A stretch of DNA of 64,000 nt. Origin: Alkalicaulis satelles. Its GTDB lineage: Bacteria > Pseudomonadota > Alphaproteobacteria > Caulobacterales > Maricaulaceae. Shown in pieces: positions 1 to 7,770 of this stretch (positions are counted from its first letter, which is position 1; every line of letters starts with the position of its first letter). Location: positions 62,001 to 126,000 of the forward strand of contig NZ_VWOJ01000003.1 in the NCBI RefSeq assembly GCF_008630495.1. Direction: 5' to 3'. The position numbers and the translations under genes were made by a program. The notes beneath the pieces were generated by a model, which saw nothing but the letters and a program-made list of their open reading frames with translations, did not search any database and was not told the DNA's origin.

Positions 1-1
1 G

Positions 2-2233
2 CTGGGCGTTTCGGGTCTTCCGACCGCCAATATCGTGGATGTGGGCCGGGCGGTGGAGGCGCGCCTGGCCGTGCTCGCCGACGATTTGCCGCTGGGGGTC
101 GAGATCGTCCCGATCTACAAGCAGCACCGGGTGGTGGCGAGCTCGATCAATAACTTCCTTATCTCGCTGGCGCTGTCTGTGGGCATCGTGATCGGCGTGT
201 TGTGCCTGACCATGGGCTGGCGCGCGGGGATTTCCGTGGGCTCGGTGCTGCTGCTGACGGTTCTGGGCACGCTGTTCTTCATGTCGGTGTTCGGCATCAC
301 CATGCAGCGCATCTCGCTGGGCGCGCTGATCATCGCCATGGGCATGCTGGTCGATAACGCCCTGGTGGTGACCGAGAACATGCAGGTGGCCGTCCAGCGC
401 GGGGTCAAACGCCTCAAGGCCGCCGAGGACGCCGCCGCGAATACGCAATGGCCGCTGCTGGGCGCCACGGTGATCGGGATCATGGCGTTTTCCGGCATCG
501 GCCTGTCGCCTGATTCCACCGGCGAGTTCCTGTTCTCCCTGTTCGCGGTGATCGCCATCTCGCTGATGCTCAGCTGGGTGCTGGCGCTGACCGTGGCGCC
601 GATGATCGCCTATCACCTGTTCAAGTCCGAGCGCGGCGCTGACGCCGACCCCTATCGCGGGCGGATGTACAAGAGCTATCGCGCCGCGCTCATCGGCGCC
701 CTGCGCCGGCGCTGGATCACGGTCGCGGCCATGGTGACCGTGACCATCGCCAGCATCTGGGGCTTCGGCTTCGTCAAATCGGCCTTCTTCCCCAATTCCA
801 ACACGCCGATGTTCTTCGTCTCCATAACCCAGTCCCAGGGCACGGACATCCTGGCTTCACGTGATCTGGCCCGCGACATGGCCCGCTGGGCCTCTCAGCA
901 GCCCGGCGTCACCCAGGCTGACGCCTTCGCCGGGCGCGGCGCCACGCGCTTCATGCTCACCTATAATACCGAGCAGCCCAATGCGGCCTTCGCCCAGCTG
1001 ATCGTCCAGACCGCGCGCACTCGAGACATTCCTGATGTGGAGGCGCGCATCCTGGACCATCTGGCCCAGACCTATCCCCACGTGGAGGCGCGCTCGGACC
1101 GCATCGTGTTCGGCCCGCCCTCGGGCGCCCAGCTGGAAGCGCGCTTCAAGGGTCCTGACGCCCAGGTGCTGCGCGCGCTGGGCGAGGACGCCGTGACACA
1201 CCTGCGCGAGGAGGCAGGCGTGCGTGATCTGAGGATCGACTGGCGCAACCGCGCCCTGACCCTGACGCCCCAGATCATCGAGGCGCGCGCGCGCACGGTC
1301 GGCGTGACCCGGGCCGATATCGGCGAGGCATTGCGCCTGGCCACGGACGGGGAGCGGGTGGGCGTCTACCGCGAGGGCATCGACCTCATCCCCATTATAG
1401 CCCGCGCTCCGGCGGCCGAGCGCGCCAATCCGGACAATCTGTCCGACCGTCTGATCTGGAGCCCGGCCCAGAACGCCTATGTGCCCATGTCCCAGGTAGT
1501 GTCAGGCTTCACGCTGCAAGCTGAAGACACGCTGATCATTCGCCGGGACAAGGTGCGCACCCTGACAGTCCAGGCCAATCCCATGCCCGGCGAGACCGCC
1601 GCCCAGGCGTTCACCCGCTTCTCTGCAGTGGTGAACGCCATGGATATGCCGCGCGGTTACCGGGTGGAGTGGGGCGGCGAGTATGAAGCCAACCGCGAAG
1701 CCAACGAGTCGCTGGGCGGCGTCTTGCCGATCAGCTTCATCGTCATGCTCACGGTCAGCTTCCTGTTGTTCATGACCGTGCGCCAGCCGCTCATCGTGTG
1801 GCTGATCGTGCCCATGTCGATCTGCGGGGTGACGGCGGGGCTGCTGGCCACCGGCATCGCCTTCTCCTTCACCGCGCTTCTGGGCCTGTTGTCGCTGTCA
1901 GGCATGCTGATCAAGAACGCCATCGTGCTGATCGACGAGATCGACCGGCGGCGGCGTGAGGGCGAAACCGCCTGGGGCGCGGTGGTGGACGGCTCGGTGA
2001 GCCGCCTGCGACCGGTCCTGCTGGCGGCGGGAACCACGATCCTGGGCATGACGCCGCTTCTGGGCGACGCCTTCTTCCAGGGCATGGCGATGACCATTAT
2101 TTCCGGTCTGGCCTTCGCCAGCATCATCACCCTGATCGCCGTACCGGTGATCTACGCTCTGTTTTTCACCATCAAGGAGCCGGACAGCGGCTTGCAAGCA
2201 CCGGTACAGAATGATCCGACGCCCGCTCAGTAG
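2..2233 (+). CDS. RND efflux transporter permease subunit (5'-truncated by window edge)
   Basis: Inner-membrane proton-driven RND pump of the AcrB/MexK type. The frame is open to the left edge, so the start lies outside; a GTG at 35 is only an internal codon. What remains is roughly the last 740 residues: the N-terminal TM block (a GxxxMGMLVDNALVVTENM segment, as in TM4), the second periplasmic porter loop, and the C-terminal TM block with SGMLIKNAIVLIDEI. Family members are about 1030 aa, so about 290 residues are missing. The adaptor and outer-membrane channel genes would be expected upstream. Its stop overlaps the stop of the convergent next gene by a few bases. The substrate cannot be told. 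Confidence 0.9.
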   Translation: MGVSGLPTANIVDVGRAVEARLAVLADDLPLGVEIVPIYKQHRVVASSINNFLISLALSVGIVIGVLCLTMGWRAGISVGSVLLLTVLGTLFFMSVFGITMQRISLGALIIAMGMLVDNALVVTENMQVAVQRGVKRLKAAEDAAANTQWPLLGATVIGIMAFSGIGLSPDSTGEFLFSLFAVIAISLMLSWVLALTVAPMIAYHLFKSERGADADPYRGRMYKSYRAALIGALRRRWITVAAMVTVTIASIWGFGFVKSAFFPNSNTPMFFVSITQSQGTDILASRDLARDMARWASQQPGVTQADAFAGRGATRFMLTYNTEQPNAAFAQLIVQTARTRDIPDVEARILDHLAQTYPHVEARSDRIVFGPPSGAQLEARFKGPDAQVLRALGEDAVTHLREEAGVRDLRIDWRNRALTLTPQIIEARARTVGVTRADIGEALRLATDGERVGVYREGIDLIPIIARAPAAERANPDNLSDRLIWSPAQNAYVPMSQVVSGFTLQAEDTLIIRRDKVRTLTVQANPMPGETAAQAFTRFSAVVNAMDMPRGYRVEWGGEYEANREANESLGGVLPISFIVMLTVSFLLFMTVRQPLIVWLIVPMSICGVTAGLLATGIAFSFTALLGLLSLSGMLIKNAIVLIDEIDRRRREGETAWGAVVDGSVSRLRPVLLAAGTTILGMTPLLGDAFFQGMAMTIISGLAFASIITLIAVPVIYALFFTIKEPDSGLQAPVQNDPTPAQ

Positions 2234-3213
2234 CGGGGCCGGATGACGCGCACTTCGATCCATTCCAGCGACCGGGTCACGCCCATCAGCGAGAAGGTGG
2301 CCATACGGTCTTGGCCGCGCGCATCCACATACTGAACCGTAAGACGCCCGCCCCGGCGCATAGCGTCCACCAGGCGCGCGGTGGAATCAGCGTCCGACAG
2401 GACAAAAGCGCCGCTGGCGTCGGCCGCATAATGGGTCTGGGGCCGGAAGACCACCGGATTGCGTCCGTCCACGCGCACCGAGATCGCCCGCGCGCCGTCC
2501 ACCGGGTGAGCCGTGGAAGTGAACACGATGTCATAGCCGCGACCGGTCGGGCGCGCGCGCAGCTCCAGCCGGTGATCCTCCCGGTCCGCGCCGCCCGCCG
2601 TGGTAAAGGCGCCGCACAGGCCACCACGCCGGCAGCGCGCGGTCCATTGCTGGAAAGTCTCGCTCTCCACCGCGCAGAACGGACCTTCGCAAGCCTCCGA
2701 GTCGCCTGCGCCAGGGGCGCCGGGCGTGCCTGGATAGACGAATCCGGAATCGATCTGCGCCGCAAGCTCGGTCAGGCGCGCACGCTGTGAGCGCAGCAAC
2801 GCCACCCGGCAGGACGTGGCCTGCAGATTGCGCTCTGCGAAAGTCTGGCCGAGCATCGCGCCTTCGAAATCGCACTGGAAATCGAGATAGCTGCGCCAGG
2901 TCTCGCGCGCGAAGCGCAGCGCCTCGGCCTCGCCGGCGCGCCGGAACTGGTCCTCACGCCCGCTGACCATGGCGTCCAGCCGGTTGAAGGCGATGTCGTA
3001 ATGGCTCTCGGCCTCCAGAAGCAGGCGCGACAGGCAGGCGCGCAGCTCCAGCTCGCCCCCGGCCGTGCGCCGGCATTCATCCAGCGGCGTGGCGGCGTAA
3101 TATCCACCCCACAAGGGCGTGGACGGCGACCAGCGCGCATTGTCGGCGATCGCAGGCGCGGCTACGAACACGGCGGCCACGGCGATCACCCTGACGATGG
3201 CGGATACAGACAT
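2227..3213 (-). CDS. Exported LprI-like (DUF1311) protein with extra C-terminal domain
   Basis: A secreted protein of 328 aa. The start at 3213 gives a clean signal peptide (MSVSAIVRVIAVAAVFVAAPAIA) and is preceded by GGGAGGGGAA; the longer frame upstream lacks these. Residues about 40-150 resemble the lysozyme-inhibitor LprI/DUF1311 fold: DECRRTAGGELELRACL, then a cysteine-spaced helical region ending near TSCRVALLRSQR. The last 140 residues form a second cysteine-containing region with an IalB-like flavour (STARLVDAMRRGG...FSLMGVTRSLEWI). That second assignment is tentative. A role in envelope protection is inferred from the family only. Confidence 0.7.
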   Translation of the reverse strand: MSVSAIVRVIAVAAVFVAAPAIADNARWSPSTPLWGGYYAATPLDECRRTAGGELELRACLSRLLLEAESHYDIAFNRLDAMVSGREDQFRRAGEAEALRFARETWRSYLDFQCDFEGAMLGQTFAERNLQATSCRVALLRSQRARLTELAAQIDSGFVYPGTPGAPGAGDSEACEGPFCAVESETFQQWTARCRRGGLCGAFTTAGGADREDHRLELRARPTGRGYDIVFTSTAHPVDGARAISVRVDGRNPVVFRPQTHYAADASGAFVLSDADSTARLVDAMRRGGRLTVQYVDARGQDRMATFSLMGVTRSLEWIEVRVIRPRY

Positions 3214-3428
3214 GGTGCAATTCCCCTCCCGGCTTGGAGCCGGTGCGTCCCCTGCCGCCCCCAGCCCCTCGATTCCGGGCATGATAACCCGGAACTCAGG
3301 GGGAGGATAAGGCTTTGTTAACCATAAGTCACGCTTTCCGCAGCCCTGCCGCGCGGTGCTCAAAGGGTTGTCTGACAAGGCCCCGCCCCTAAGTGAAATA
3401 GTGACCGAAGCAGAAATAGGGTCGGCAA

Positions 3429-3572
3429 TTGACCATTGAGGAAACCAAGACAGAAGCCCGTCAGGGCGTGCGCCGCAAGGATCAGGAGCGCGTGTTCAAA
3501 TTCTCCCTTCCCATCGCTGTGATCGGGCTGGGCGCCGTGCTGGTCCTGGCCGTGATGCTGCGCGGTTTCTGA
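3429..3572 (+). CDS. Small single-pass membrane protein (47 aa)
   Basis: A short frame with a TTG start, preceded by AGGG about 8 bases upstream and by an in-frame stop at 3417, so the start is constrained. The product is a charged N-terminus (TIEETKTEARQGVRRKDQERV) followed by one hydrophobic helix (PIAVIGLGAVLVLAVML) and a stop. Third-codon positions are strongly GC-biased, as in real genes here. I do not recognise a family. The rare start codon and short length keep confidence modest. Confidence 0.45.
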   Translation: MTIEETKTEARQGVRRKDQERVFKFSLPIAVIGLGAVLVLAVMLRGF

Positions 3573-3619
3573 CACAGAAAGGCCTTGGCGGACGGGCTCG
3601 CATTGCATTGCGCGCCCAT

Positions 3620-3639
3620 ACGGACATGATAATGTCCGT
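3620..3639. promoter_or_regulatory. Perfect 8-bp inverted repeat upstream of paralogue A
   Basis: ACGGACAT-gata-ATGTCCGT lies 61 bases before the start at 3701. It has no T-tract, so it looks more like an operator than a terminator. The binding protein is unknown. Confidence 0.35.
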
Positions 3640-3700
3640 CCCGCTCCGGAGCCGCTGTCGAGGACAGCGCGCTGCTTGCCGGAGCTGTGGGACAACTATC

Positions 3701-4027
3701 ATGAAGACTGTTCTGTTTGGCGCTGCGTCAGCCCTTTTGCTGGCGGCGGCCTCTTTTGCTTCGCCTGCTGGTCAGGTTTTTGAAGTCACCGAGACCAACA
3801 CCGCCTACACCGTTTCGTTCGACGCCGAGGGCGGATACGTGATCGAAACCGCTGACGGTTCGGCCACAGGCGTCTGGACCCTCGAGGAAGGCGTGCTGTG
3901 CTTGACCGCAGCAGACACGGGCGAAAACCGGTGTGCGCCCTGGACCGATCTTGAGGTCGGCCAGTCGGACGTCACCACCGACTGGTCCGAGGACGGCGCG
4001 GCGATCTCCATCACCCGCATCGAATAG
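3701..4027 (+). CDS. Small secreted two-cysteine protein, paralogue A
   Basis: A 108-aa exported protein. The start at 3701 is chosen because it begins the signal peptide (MKTVLFGAASALLLAAASFASPAG); the longer frame upstream encodes a non-membrane leader. The mature domain (about 85 aa) has the pattern SFDAEGGY, GVWTLEEGVLCLTA, then a second cysteine in RCAPW, DLEVGQS and a C-terminal ITRIE. It shares this pattern with the next two genes (4277 and 4754), so the three form a tandem family. Two conserved cysteines suggest one disulphide in the periplasm. No function is recognised. Confidence 0.8.
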   Translation: MKTVLFGAASALLLAAASFASPAGQVFEVTETNTAYTVSFDAEGGYVIETADGSATGVWTLEEGVLCLTAADTGENRCAPWTDLEVGQSDVTTDWSEDGAAISITRIE

Positions 4028-4056
4028 GCCGGTTGCCTGATTTCAGGCTTGCTGAA

Positions 4057-4088
4057 GCCCCGCGCCGGCCGCCGGCGCGGGGCTTTTT
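4057..4088 (+). terminator. Rho-independent terminator after paralogue A
   Basis: A perfect 12-bp GC stem (GCCCCGCGCCGG / CCGGCGCGGGGC) with a 3-base loop, followed directly by five T residues, 29 bases after the stop of paralogue A. Confidence 0.9.
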
Positions 4089-4173
4089 CATGCCCGGACG
4101 CCTGCGTGCGCCCGCAAGACAAGGGCCGCCATATTATGGCGCCCAATTTGTCACGGAATCGCCCTCAAGTCTT

Positions 4174-4243
4174 TAGCATCTGTATGCTAGTATTCATCTT
4201 GCTCTGTGATGACTGTTTCTGGGAGGGCTCTGAATATCAGAGC
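4174..4243. promoter_or_regulatory. AT-rich leader with two inverted repeats before paralogue B
   Basis: This stretch is clearly less GC-rich than its surroundings. It holds TAGCAT-N4-ATGCTA (4174-4189) and GCTCTG-aatat-CAGAGC (4227-4243), followed by a good ribosome site (GGAGG) before 4277. It probably contains the promoter and an operator for paralogue B, separating its expression from paralogue A, which ends in a terminator. Confidence 0.35.
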
Positions 4244-4276
4244 AAATATGGATGAAAACTTACCGGAGGCAATGTT

Positions 4277-4615
4277 ATGGACACCCCCACCAAATCCATT
4301 CTGTTTGGCGCTGCGTCAGCCCTGTTTCTGGCGTCCGCCTCCTATGCTTCACCCGCCGGGCAGGCATTCGAGGTGACCGGAGCAGAAGCCAGCCACACCC
4401 TCTTCTTCGACGCCGAGGGCGGCTACACCAAGCAGACCGATGAAGGCGCCAAGGTCGGCGCCTGGACCCTGGAAGACGAGGTCCTGTGCCTGATCCCGGC
4501 CGATGACCCCGAACCGCGCTGCGGCGGGTGGGTCGATCTTGAGGTCGGCGAATCGACCATCTCCACCGAATGGTCCAGGGACGGGTCGGAAGTGACCATC
4601 CTGCGCATCGAATAG
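4277..4615 (+). CDS. Small secreted two-cysteine protein, paralogue B
   Basis: A 112-aa paralogue of the gene at 3701. It keeps a near-identical signal region (SILFGAASALFLASASYASPAGQ) and the same core: FFDAEGGY, GAWTLEDEVLCLIPA, RCGGW, DLEVGES and a terminal LRIE. GGAGG sits about 9 bases before the ATG. The two signal-peptide coding stretches share a long identical DNA run (TTTGGCGCTGCGTCAGCCCT), which points to a recent duplication. Function unknown. Confidence 0.8.
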   Translation: MDTPTKSILFGAASALFLASASYASPAGQAFEVTGAEASHTLFFDAEGGYTKQTDEGAKVGAWTLEDEVLCLIPADDPEPRCGGWVDLEVGESTISTEWSRDGSEVTILRIE

Positions 4616-4634
4616 ACCCGCGCCTGACTGGGAA

Positions 4635-4667
4635 ACCCCGCGCCGCCCCCCCGGCGCGGGGTCTTTC
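4635..4667 (+). terminator. Rho-independent terminator after paralogue B
   Basis: An 11-bp stem (ACCCCGCGCCG / CGGCGCGGGGT) with a 6-base C loop, followed by CTTTC. It resembles the hairpin after paralogue A, as if the terminator was copied with the gene. Confidence 0.8.
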
Positions 4668-4753
4668 ATGTCCAGAGGGAATTGGCGCGGCTCTTGCGTC
4701 TGATGACGCGATGGTCAAGTCTGCCACATGGGTGGCGAAGGGGGTATTGCGCC

Positions 4754-5134
4754 ATGAAACACTTCATGAAAGCGGCATTGGCCGCATTGCTCGCGGCGCC
4801 GGCCGCGGCGTCACTTGTCTTCGCAGTCCCGGCCGGCCAGGCCGAGGCCCAGTCTGCGCTCGGACCGGAGGGGCGCGTCTACGCCATCGACACCCGGCAG
4901 GGGCGGTACACCGCCCAGTTCCGGCGGGGCGGAGTCTATCAGGACAGCCGGCCGCGCACCGGCCATTGGCAATTTGACGGGCGCACGCTGTGCGTAGTGT
5001 TCAACGCCGCCGGCCGCAGCGAACCCGAGTACGAAATCTGCAAGCCTTTTCATGAGCTGTCCGTGGGCGAAAGCTACGAAACCAACGCCTGGACCCGTGA
5101 CAACAGCCCGGCGCGCATCACCCGGGTGGAATAG
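4754..5134 (+). CDS. Small secreted two-cysteine protein, paralogue C (diverged)
   Basis: A 126-aa protein with a signal peptide (MKHFMKAALAALLAAPAAASLVFAVPAGQAEAQ); GAAGGGGG precedes the ATG. The mature part follows the layout of paralogues A and B but has drifted: FRRGGVYQD, GHWQFDGRTLCVV, then EICKPF with the second cysteine, ELSVGES and a terminal ITRVE. It is clearly the oldest branch of the tandem array. There is no obvious terminator after it; the next gene starts 96 bases on with its own ribosome site. Confidence 0.75.
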   Translation: MKHFMKAALAALLAAPAAASLVFAVPAGQAEAQSALGPEGRVYAIDTRQGRYTAQFRRGGVYQDSRPRTGHWQFDGRTLCVVFNAAGRSEPEYEICKPFHELSVGESYETNAWTRDNSPARITRVE

Positions 5135-5230
5135 CGTGCTTGGATCAAGACGGGCGCGGCGCAAGCTGCTATGGTGATCTTTAAGGGAAACTGGGCCACG
5201 CGGCCCGCCAAGACTTGAGGGAGTCTGTCC

Positions 5231-5596
5231 ATGGGCCGTTTGTTTGGTCAGATGACCGGGCGTTCGCTGCGCCTGAGCATCACGCTCTTCCTGGCGTTTG
5301 TGATGTCCTATCTGTTTCTGGGCGTGCTGGCCTTCCAGTTCCCTGAAACCTTGCGGGTCCTTCTGCGCTGGGCTGCGGACGCCGAGCGTTTCCTGACCAC
5401 CACGGGCCTGCCCGCGCGCTACAATAATTTCATCGAGATCTATTTGAGCAAGGCCACCATCCTTCTGGTGTTCCTGACGATCTTCTCGCGCATCGTGATC
5501 GCGGTGGTCGCCACCATCGTCAACGAATCCTTCCGCTCGCTGGGCCCGGCCAAGCCCAAGACCGCCCAGCCGCGCCGGCCCGCGCCGGCCCGCTGA
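5231..5596 (+). CDS. Two-helix inner-membrane protein of unknown function
   Basis: A 121-aa protein with a strong ribosome site (GAGGGAG). Two hydrophobic helices are visible, at about residues 15-37 (LSITLFLAFVMSYLFLGVLAF) and 72-97 (ATILLVFLTIFSRIVIAVVATIV), joined by a roughly 35-residue loop. The tail is Pro/Ala/Arg-rich (KTAQPRRPAPAR). I do not recognise a family. It lies 59 bases before the two-component pair and could be part of that unit. Confidence 0.65.
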   Translation: MGRLFGQMTGRSLRLSITLFLAFVMSYLFLGVLAFQFPETLRVLLRWAADAERFLTTTGLPARYNNFIEIYLSKATILLVFLTIFSRIVIAVVATIVNESFRSLGPAKPKTAQPRRPAPAR

Positions 5597-5655
5597 AGAC
5601 GCCATTGGCGCAAGGCGCGCCGTGCGGCATGATCGCATCATGACCCCGGCGCGCC

Positions 5656-6366
5656 ATGTCTGAGCCCAAGCCTCATCATGTGCTGGTCGTCGATGATGAC
5701 GACCGCATCCGCGACCTGCTCGCCCGTTTCCTGCGCGAGCGGGGCTTGCGCGTATCGCCTGCACCGGACGGGACGCGCGCTCTGGCGCTGATGGAGCAGA
5801 TCAGCTTCGATCTCATCATTCTGGACGTGATGATGCCGGGCCTGGACGGGTTTGAAGTCACCCGGCAGGTGCGCGCGCGCGCCGCCACGCCGATCCTGCT
5901 CCTGACCGCGCGCGGCGAGCCCGAGGACCGCATTCGCGGCCTGTCGCTGGGCGCCGACGATTATCTGGCCAAGCCCTTCGAGCCTGAGGAGCTGGTGCTG
6001 CGCGTGCAGGCGATCCTGCGCCGCGCCCTGCCCCGGATGCGCGGGCCGTCAAAAGTGAGCTTTGGCGACTGGCTGTTTGAACTCGACACGCTGCGTCTGA
6101 CCTGCAAGGGCGAGGCGGTGCGCCTGACCGGCGGCGAGGCGGCCCTGTTGCAGGCGCTGGCCGCCCAGCCGGGAGAAGCCGTCAGCCGCACCGCCCTGTC
6201 CGAGCGCGCCGCCGCCGGCGCAGGCGAGCGCGCGGTCGATGTCCAGATCACTAGGCTGCGCCGCAAGGTGGAGGCTGATCCCAAGACGCCAGTCTGGATC
6301 CAGACCGTGCGCGGAGAAGGCTACCGCCTGGTGGGCGAGCCGGTATTCGCGCCGGCGCGCGGGTGA
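5656..6366 (+). CDS. OmpR-family response regulator
   Basis: A 236-aa DNA-binding regulator. The receiver domain (residues about 7-120) has the acidic pocket VVDDDD, the phospho-acceptor Asp in LIILDVMMPG, the conserved Thr in LLLTARG, and the Lys in DDYLAKPFEPEEL. The C-terminal winged helix (about 135-228) ends in the typical VDVQITRLRRKVE...IQTVRGEGYRL. It is seven bases before the histidine kinase, its cognate partner. The pair looks like the OmpR-EnvZ type, but the stimulus and targets are unknown. Confidence 0.93.
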   Translation: MSEPKPHHVLVVDDDDRIRDLLARFLRERGLRVSPAPDGTRALALMEQISFDLIILDVMMPGLDGFEVTRQVRARAATPILLLTARGEPEDRIRGLSLGADDYLAKPFEPEELVLRVQAILRRALPRMRGPSKVSFGDWLFELDTLRLTCKGEAVRLTGGEAALLQALAAQPGEAVSRTALSERAAAGAGERAVDVQITRLRRKVEADPKTPVWIQTVRGEGYRLVGEPVFAPARG

Positions 6367-6373
6367 GGCGGCC

Positions 6374-7687
6374 ATGCGGCTGAGCATCAAGCGCTATCTG
6401 CCCAAGGGCCTGTTCCAGCGTTCGCTCCTGATCATCGTCCTGCCCGTCGCCTTGATGCAGGGCGCGGTGACCTGGGCATTCTTTGAGCAGCACTGGCGCA
6501 CCACCACCGCCCGCCTGTCGGAGAATATCGCCGGCGATGTGGCCCTGATTGTGAAAATGCATCAGCGCGCCGATGGCGAGGGCTTTGACCAGATCGCCGA
6601 TATCGCCTTCACCACGCTGGGCCTGTCGGTGGAGTTCCGTAAGGACGACGCCCTGCCCACCACGCGCCGCACGGCGTTTTTCCGCGTGCTGGACCGCACG
6701 CTGCGCCGGGCGCTGTCGAGCAAGCTGAACGAGGCGTTCTGGTTCGACACCACCCGCTATCCCAACTATGTGGATATCCGCGTGGAAGCCGAGGGCGGGG
6801 TCTTGCGCTTCATCGCCGCGCGCGATCAGGTATTCGCCACCACCGGGCATATCTTCGTGATCTGGCTGAGCGGCGCCACGCTGATCCTTCTGACTGTGGC
6901 GATCTTGTTCATCCGCAATCAGGTCAAGCCGATCCGCCATCTGGCCGAGGCCGCCGAGGCGTTCGGGCGCGGCCAGGACATGGAGCGCTTCAAGCCCGCC
7001 GGGGCGCGCGAGGTGCGCCAGGCCGCAAGCGCTTTCCTGGACATGCGCGCGCGCCTCAAACGCCATATGGAGCAGCGCACCCAGCTTCTGGCCGGGGTCA
7101 GCCATGACCTGCGCACCCCGCTGACCCGGCTACGCCTGCAGCTGGCCCTGATGCCCGACAGTCCCGAGCGCGAGGCGGCCCGGCGCGATATCGCCGAGAT
7201 GGAGGCGGCGCTGGAGGAATATCTCGCCTTCGCACGCGGTCAGGCCGGGGAAGAGCCTGAAGCGGTCGATCTGACCGCGCTGTGCGAGACACTGGGCGAT
7301 GACGCCGCGCGCCAGGGCGTGGATCTGCGCCTTGATCTGGAAGAGGGCCTGAGCGTCCACGCCCGCGAAGGCGCCCTGAAGCGGGCGCTGGCCAATCTGG
7401 TGCAGAACGCCGCCGCCCACGCGGGCGACGTGGCGCTGAGCGCCCGGCGGGAAGGATCACGCATCGAGGTGATCATTGATGATGACGGGCCCGGCATTGA
7501 ACCCGGCCAGCGCGAGGAGGCGTTCCGCCCGTTCAGCCGGCTCGACCCGGCCCGCAACGCCAACCGCACCGGGGTGGGGCTGGGCCTGGCCATCGCGCGC
7601 GACACGGTGCGCGCCCATGGCGGTGAGCTGCGCCTGGAAACCTCGCCATTGGGTGGCTTGCGCGCACGGGTCAGCCTGCCCGCCTGA
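6374..7687 (+). CDS. EnvZ-like sensor histidine kinase
   Basis: A 437-aa inner-membrane kinase. The start at 6374 follows GAGGCGGCC and gives a normal N-terminus (MRLSIKRYLPKGLFQRSLL); the frame extends upstream only as an overlap with the regulator. TM helices lie at about residues 18-38 and 158-180, around a periplasmic sensor loop. A HAMP segment follows, then the phospho-acceptor His in GVSHDLRTPLTRLRLQL, an N box, DDDGPGIE and GVGLGLAIARD. It should phosphorylate the regulator just upstream. Confidence 0.92.
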   Translation: MRLSIKRYLPKGLFQRSLLIIVLPVALMQGAVTWAFFEQHWRTTTARLSENIAGDVALIVKMHQRADGEGFDQIADIAFTTLGLSVEFRKDDALPTTRRTAFFRVLDRTLRRALSSKLNEAFWFDTTRYPNYVDIRVEAEGGVLRFIAARDQVFATTGHIFVIWLSGATLILLTVAILFIRNQVKPIRHLAEAAEAFGRGQDMERFKPAGAREVRQAASAFLDMRARLKRHMEQRTQLLAGVSHDLRTPLTRLRLQLALMPDSPEREAARRDIAEMEAALEEYLAFARGQAGEEPEAVDLTALCETLGDDAARQGVDLRLDLEEGLSVHAREGALKRALANLVQNAAAHAGDVALSARREGSRIEVIIDDDGPGIEPGQREEAFRPFSRLDPARNANRTGVGLGLAIARDTVRAHGGELRLETSPLGGLRARVSLPA

Positions 7688-7770
7688 GCGACCCGCCTTG
7701 ACCGCGCCGCATGGGCGCCGTGACATGCAGGCAAGGGGTGCATCGGCCAAAAGGACAGGGAACCGTCATT

